From ZC4RG30 sp964632365 (GTDB taxonomy: Bacteria; Pseudomonadota; Gammaproteobacteria; Steroidobacterales; Steroidobacteraceae), in contig CAZWDR010000065.1 in the NCBI GenBank assembly GCA_964632365.1, forward strand, positions 1 to 15,861: a DNA stretch of 15,861 nucleotides. The letters run 5' to 3'. Position 1 is the stretch's first letter, and each line of letters begins with the position of its first letter. A model generated the notes under the pieces. It saw only the letters and a program-made list of their open reading frames with translations. It was not told the origin of the DNA and did not search any database. The position numbers were made by a program, and so were the translations under genes. Shown piece by piece: positions 13,995 through 15,861 of the stretch.

Positions 13995-15071
13995 TCACCG
14001 GCCCTGGCTGAATGACAGGTGCCTGCCGAAGAACGGCAGCACATGATCCTGCATGCGGAAGGCCAGCCGGTTCGTGTGGTCACCGGGATAGACCTCGAAG
14101 GTGCTGGCGATCCCCTGGGCCTGCAGGGCCTCGTGCAGGCGACGTGTGTCGGTGACGAGACTGTCCCTGTCGCCGACATCGAGCGCGATGCCGCGGTACT
14201 GGCGGACCTTCCATACATACTGGTCCAGGAAGGCCAGCGGCGCATTCGCCGTCCACTTCGCCATGATCTCCGGCCGCTCCTTCCCCTCGGCGTCCATCGG
14301 CAGATCGATGTACAGCGGTGGCTTTGCCGGGTTCGGTGACCACGCCGAGGCCAGGGCCAGCGTGCCGCGCGGGCCGAACGGCAGTGAAGCGGCGGCCTGC
14401 GCGGACGGCAGTGCCTCCAGCTGCTTCACCTGCTCGGCGTTCAACCCCCGGGCGCCCATCGGAGACTGGCAGCACGGCGCCATCAGGTACAGCGCGCCAT
14501 AGCGCTCCGCGCGGCGGATGCCGATGCGCGCGGCGCCATACCCTCCCATCGAATGCCCGACCAGGCCCCGGCTTTCCGGCCGGGCCAACGTGCGGTAGCG
14601 GTCATCGATGAAGTCGACCAGCTCGTCGGCGATGAAGTTCTCGAAGTTGCCGGTGGTGACGGAGTTGGAATAGAACGAGCCGTTGTGCTCGTTCTTGCTG
14701 TCGGGCAGGACGATGATCATCTCCGGCGTGCCCGTGGCAAATGCACCCTCGGCGGTCTGCGGCAGATGGATCTCGTTGATCCACTGCGCCGCGCCGATCG
14801 AATAGCCGTGCAAGGCATAGACCACCGGGTAGCGACGTCTGGTGTCCCGGTCGTAGCCGGGAGGCAGCACGACGATCACCTCGCGCTGGGACGGCGTGCC
14901 GAGCAGGTTGCCCGCGATCTGCTTCGACGGGACCTTGATGGTTTCCATTCGTGCCTTCGCGGCCCCCTCCACCGGCGCTGGCGCCTCGGTCTGCACCTGA
15001 GCAACGGCCGCGGGCGCAAGTGATCCCAGCATGCAGGCAACGAGCAGTGCCGACACTTTCAACTGCTTCAT
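13995..15071 (-). CDS. Exported esterase D-type alpha/beta hydrolase
   Basis: A 358-residue protein with a Sec signal peptide (KQLKVSALLVACMLGSLAPA, cut near AVAQ), so periplasmic or secreted. It belongs to the putative-esterase (esterase D / feruloyl esterase-like) family: YPVVYALHGYSIG forms the oxyanion strand, LVGHSMGGYGA holds the nucleophile Ser174, DVGDRDSLV gives a likely acid Asp303, and GDHTNRLAF gives His332. The family includes carboxylesterases, S-formylglutathione hydrolase-like and feruloyl or mycolyl esterases; the exported form argues against formaldehyde detoxification. The ATG at 15071 is chosen because GAGG stands six bases before it; an ATG four codons upstream (15083) has no ribosome site. 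It precedes the TetR gene on the same strand and is divergent from the FMN reductase. Confidence 0.9.
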   Translation of the reverse strand: MKQLKVSALLVACMLGSLAPAAVAQVQTEAPAPVEGAAKARMETIKVPSKQIAGNLLGTPSQREVIVVLPPGYDRDTRRRYPVVYALHGYSIGAAQWINEIHLPQTAEGAFATGTPEMIIVLPDSKNEHNGSFYSNSVTTGNFENFIADELVDFIDDRYRTLARPESRGLVGHSMGGYGAARIGIRRAERYGALYLMAPCCQSPMGARGLNAEQVKQLEALPSAQAAASLPFGPRGTLALASAWSPNPAKPPLYIDLPMDAEGKERPEIMAKWTANAPLAFLDQYVWKVRQYRGIALDVGDRDSLVTDTRRLHEALQAQGIASTFEVYPGDHTNRLAFRMQDHVLPFFGRHLSFSQGR

Positions 15072-15077
15072 CACGGA

Positions 15078-15081
15078 CCTC
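15078..15081 (-). promoter_or_regulatory. Ribosome-binding site choosing the esterase start
   Basis: On the minus strand GAGG is followed by six bases and then the ATG at 15071. It overlaps the upstream ATG at 15083, which itself lacks a purine tract. Confidence 0.55.
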
Positions 15082-15170
15082 ATGATTTCAAATCGCAGGA
15101 GAAGGCCGCCGATTCTGCGGCGCGACGCGAGGCATTGCCACCTTGCCGCGGGCGGTCGCTTCCATAAACA

Positions 15171-15204
15171 GGATTGATGGCTGACGTGCGCGGTGTGGAT
15201 TGAT
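15171..15204. repeat. Direct repeat GGATTGAT in the esterase/FMN reductase divergent region
   Basis: GGATTGAT occurs at 15171-15178 and again at 15197-15204, 26 bases apart, on the reductase side of a 174-base divergent gap. It could be a regulator site, but two 8-base copies are weak evidence. A GATACT at 15216-15221 could be a -10 for the reductase; no matching -35 is seen. Confidence 0.3.
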
Positions 15205-15257
15205 CAGACCCCTGCGATACTGTGGCCTGCCTTCAATGCACCCGTGAGGTATCCATC

Positions 15258-15830
15258 GTGCAACACCGGCTTCATGTCGTGATCGCCAGCACCCGCCCCG
15301 GCCGCGTCGGCCCCTCCGTCGCCCGGTGGTTCAGCGCCTTCGCCGCGAGCCACAGCCAGTTCGACGTGCATCTGGTGGATCTGGCGGACTTCGCCCTGCC
15401 GGTCTACGACGAGCCGCGCCATCCGGTGCTGCAGCAGTACGAGCATGCGCATACGAAGGCCTGGTCCGCCAGCGTCGCGGCGGCCGATGCCTTCGTGTTC
15501 GTGACGCCCGAATACAACTACAACCCCACGCCGGCACTCGTGAATGCGCTGAACTACGTGTATCGCGAGTGGAACTACAAGGCCTGCGGTTTCGTCAGCT
15601 ACGGCGGAGTCTCGGGCGGGCTGCGCGCGGTGCAGATGGCCAAACAGCTGGTGACCACCTTGAAGATGATGCCGATGGTCGAAGGCGTGATGGTGCCGAT
15701 GGTGGGTACGGCGCTCGATGCCGATGGCGCGTTCGTGCCGACCGGGCATGTGGAGAATTCCGCCAGGCAGATGCTCGACGAACTGTTCAAGTGGACCGGT
15801 GCCCTGGCCTCGCTGAGATCACAGGGCTGA
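15258..15830 (+). CDS. NADPH-dependent FMN reductase (flavodoxin fold)
   Basis: A 190-residue cytosolic flavoprotein of the NADPH-dependent FMN reductase family, which transfers hydride from NAD(P)H to FMN, quinones, azo dyes or chromate depending on the member. The phosphate-binding loop is VVIASTRPGRVG (7-18), the flavin-binding motif is TPEYNYNPTPALVNALNY (from 83), and YGGVSGGLRAVQ (from 115) completes the site; the length is normal. The start is GTG 15258 with GAGGT eight bases before; the open frame extends to an ATG at 15222 without ribosome site or conserved sequence. It is divergent from the exported esterase, with 186 bases between the chosen starts. It could feed reduced flavin to a monooxygenase off-window or detoxify a quinone. 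Confidence 0.92.
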   Translation: MQHRLHVVIASTRPGRVGPSVARWFSAFAASHSQFDVHLVDLADFALPVYDEPRHPVLQQYEHAHTKAWSASVAAADAFVFVTPEYNYNPTPALVNALNYVYREWNYKACGFVSYGGVSGGLRAVQMAKQLVTTLKMMPMVEGVMVPMVGTALDADGAFVPTGHVENSARQMLDELFKWTGALASLRSQG

Positions 15831-15861
15831 GGGCTGCAGCCGCGGTCACGGCCGCTGGCCC
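15831..15861 (+). terminator. Hairpin candidate at the window end
   Basis: GGGC (15831-15834) and CAGC (15837-15840) pair with GCTGGCCC (15854-15861), an 8-bp stem with a 2-base bulge immediately after the FMN reductase stop. The window ends here, so any U-tract is not visible. Confidence 0.35.

Noticed and set aside
13995..15071. S-formylglutathione hydrolase (formaldehyde detoxification) as the esterase identity
   Set aside because: The protein has a Sec signal peptide and no glutathione-dependent formaldehyde dehydrogenase partner is nearby; true FGH enzymes are cytosolic.
1..15861. Mobile element, phage, CRISPR, tRNA or rRNA content
   Set aside because: No transposase, integrase, regularly spaced repeats, attachment-site duplications or RNA gene sequence was seen on either strand.

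Overview
The window is a very GC-rich stretch of bacterial chromosome with strong third-position G/C bias. That bias produces many long but meaningless open frames on the opposite strand. Family content (CHASE2-type class III cyclase end, fused membrane/spermidine-synthase-like protein, DUF6152, paired DUF3237 proteins, TAT and Sec exported proteins, lipoboxes) suggests a free-living Gram-negative pseudomonadote. A gammaproteobacterium of the Steroidobacter/Nevskia/Xanthomonad sort is a guess. No rRNA, tRNA, CRISPR array, insertion sequence, integrase or phage gene was seen, and no gene-free stretch exceeds 300 bases.

Left part (1-8092): the C-terminal part of a class III nucleotide cyclase, cut by the window edge; a large polytopic membrane protein fused to a spermidine-synthase-like methyltransferase fold; a small unrecognised protein; a lipoprotein GH51 alpha-L-arabinofuranosidase on the minus strand; and, divergent from it, a soluble three-PAS hybrid histidine kinase with its own receiver domain. 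These look like independent transcription units separated by GC-rich hairpins.

Right part (8129-15083): a compact accessory-looking module, almost all on the minus strand. In transcription order, the right-hand pair is a Sec-exported esterase D-type hydrolase followed by a TetR regulator, with a near-ideal TetR-type operator just before the regulator. The left-hand unit is a lipoprotein alpha/beta hydrolase, then two DUF3237 proteins packed with 4-nt overlap and 1-nt gap (the first cytosolic, the second with a twin-arginine signal), then, after a perfect hairpin, an MFS transporter and a DUF6152 exported protein. A 109-aa exported protein is divergent from the hydrolase. A TGTAA-N6-TTACA palindrome covers the -35 of the best promoter candidate for the hydrolase operon. 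The inferred theme is extracytoplasmic ester hydrolysis plus uptake or efflux of a small product under repressor control; the substrate cannot be read from the sequence.

Right edge (15258-15830): an NADPH-dependent FMN reductase (flavodoxin-fold quinone/azo-reductase type), divergent from the esterase and ending in a possible hairpin terminator at the window end. It could supply reduced flavin or detoxify a quinoid product, but co-function with the module is inference from position only.
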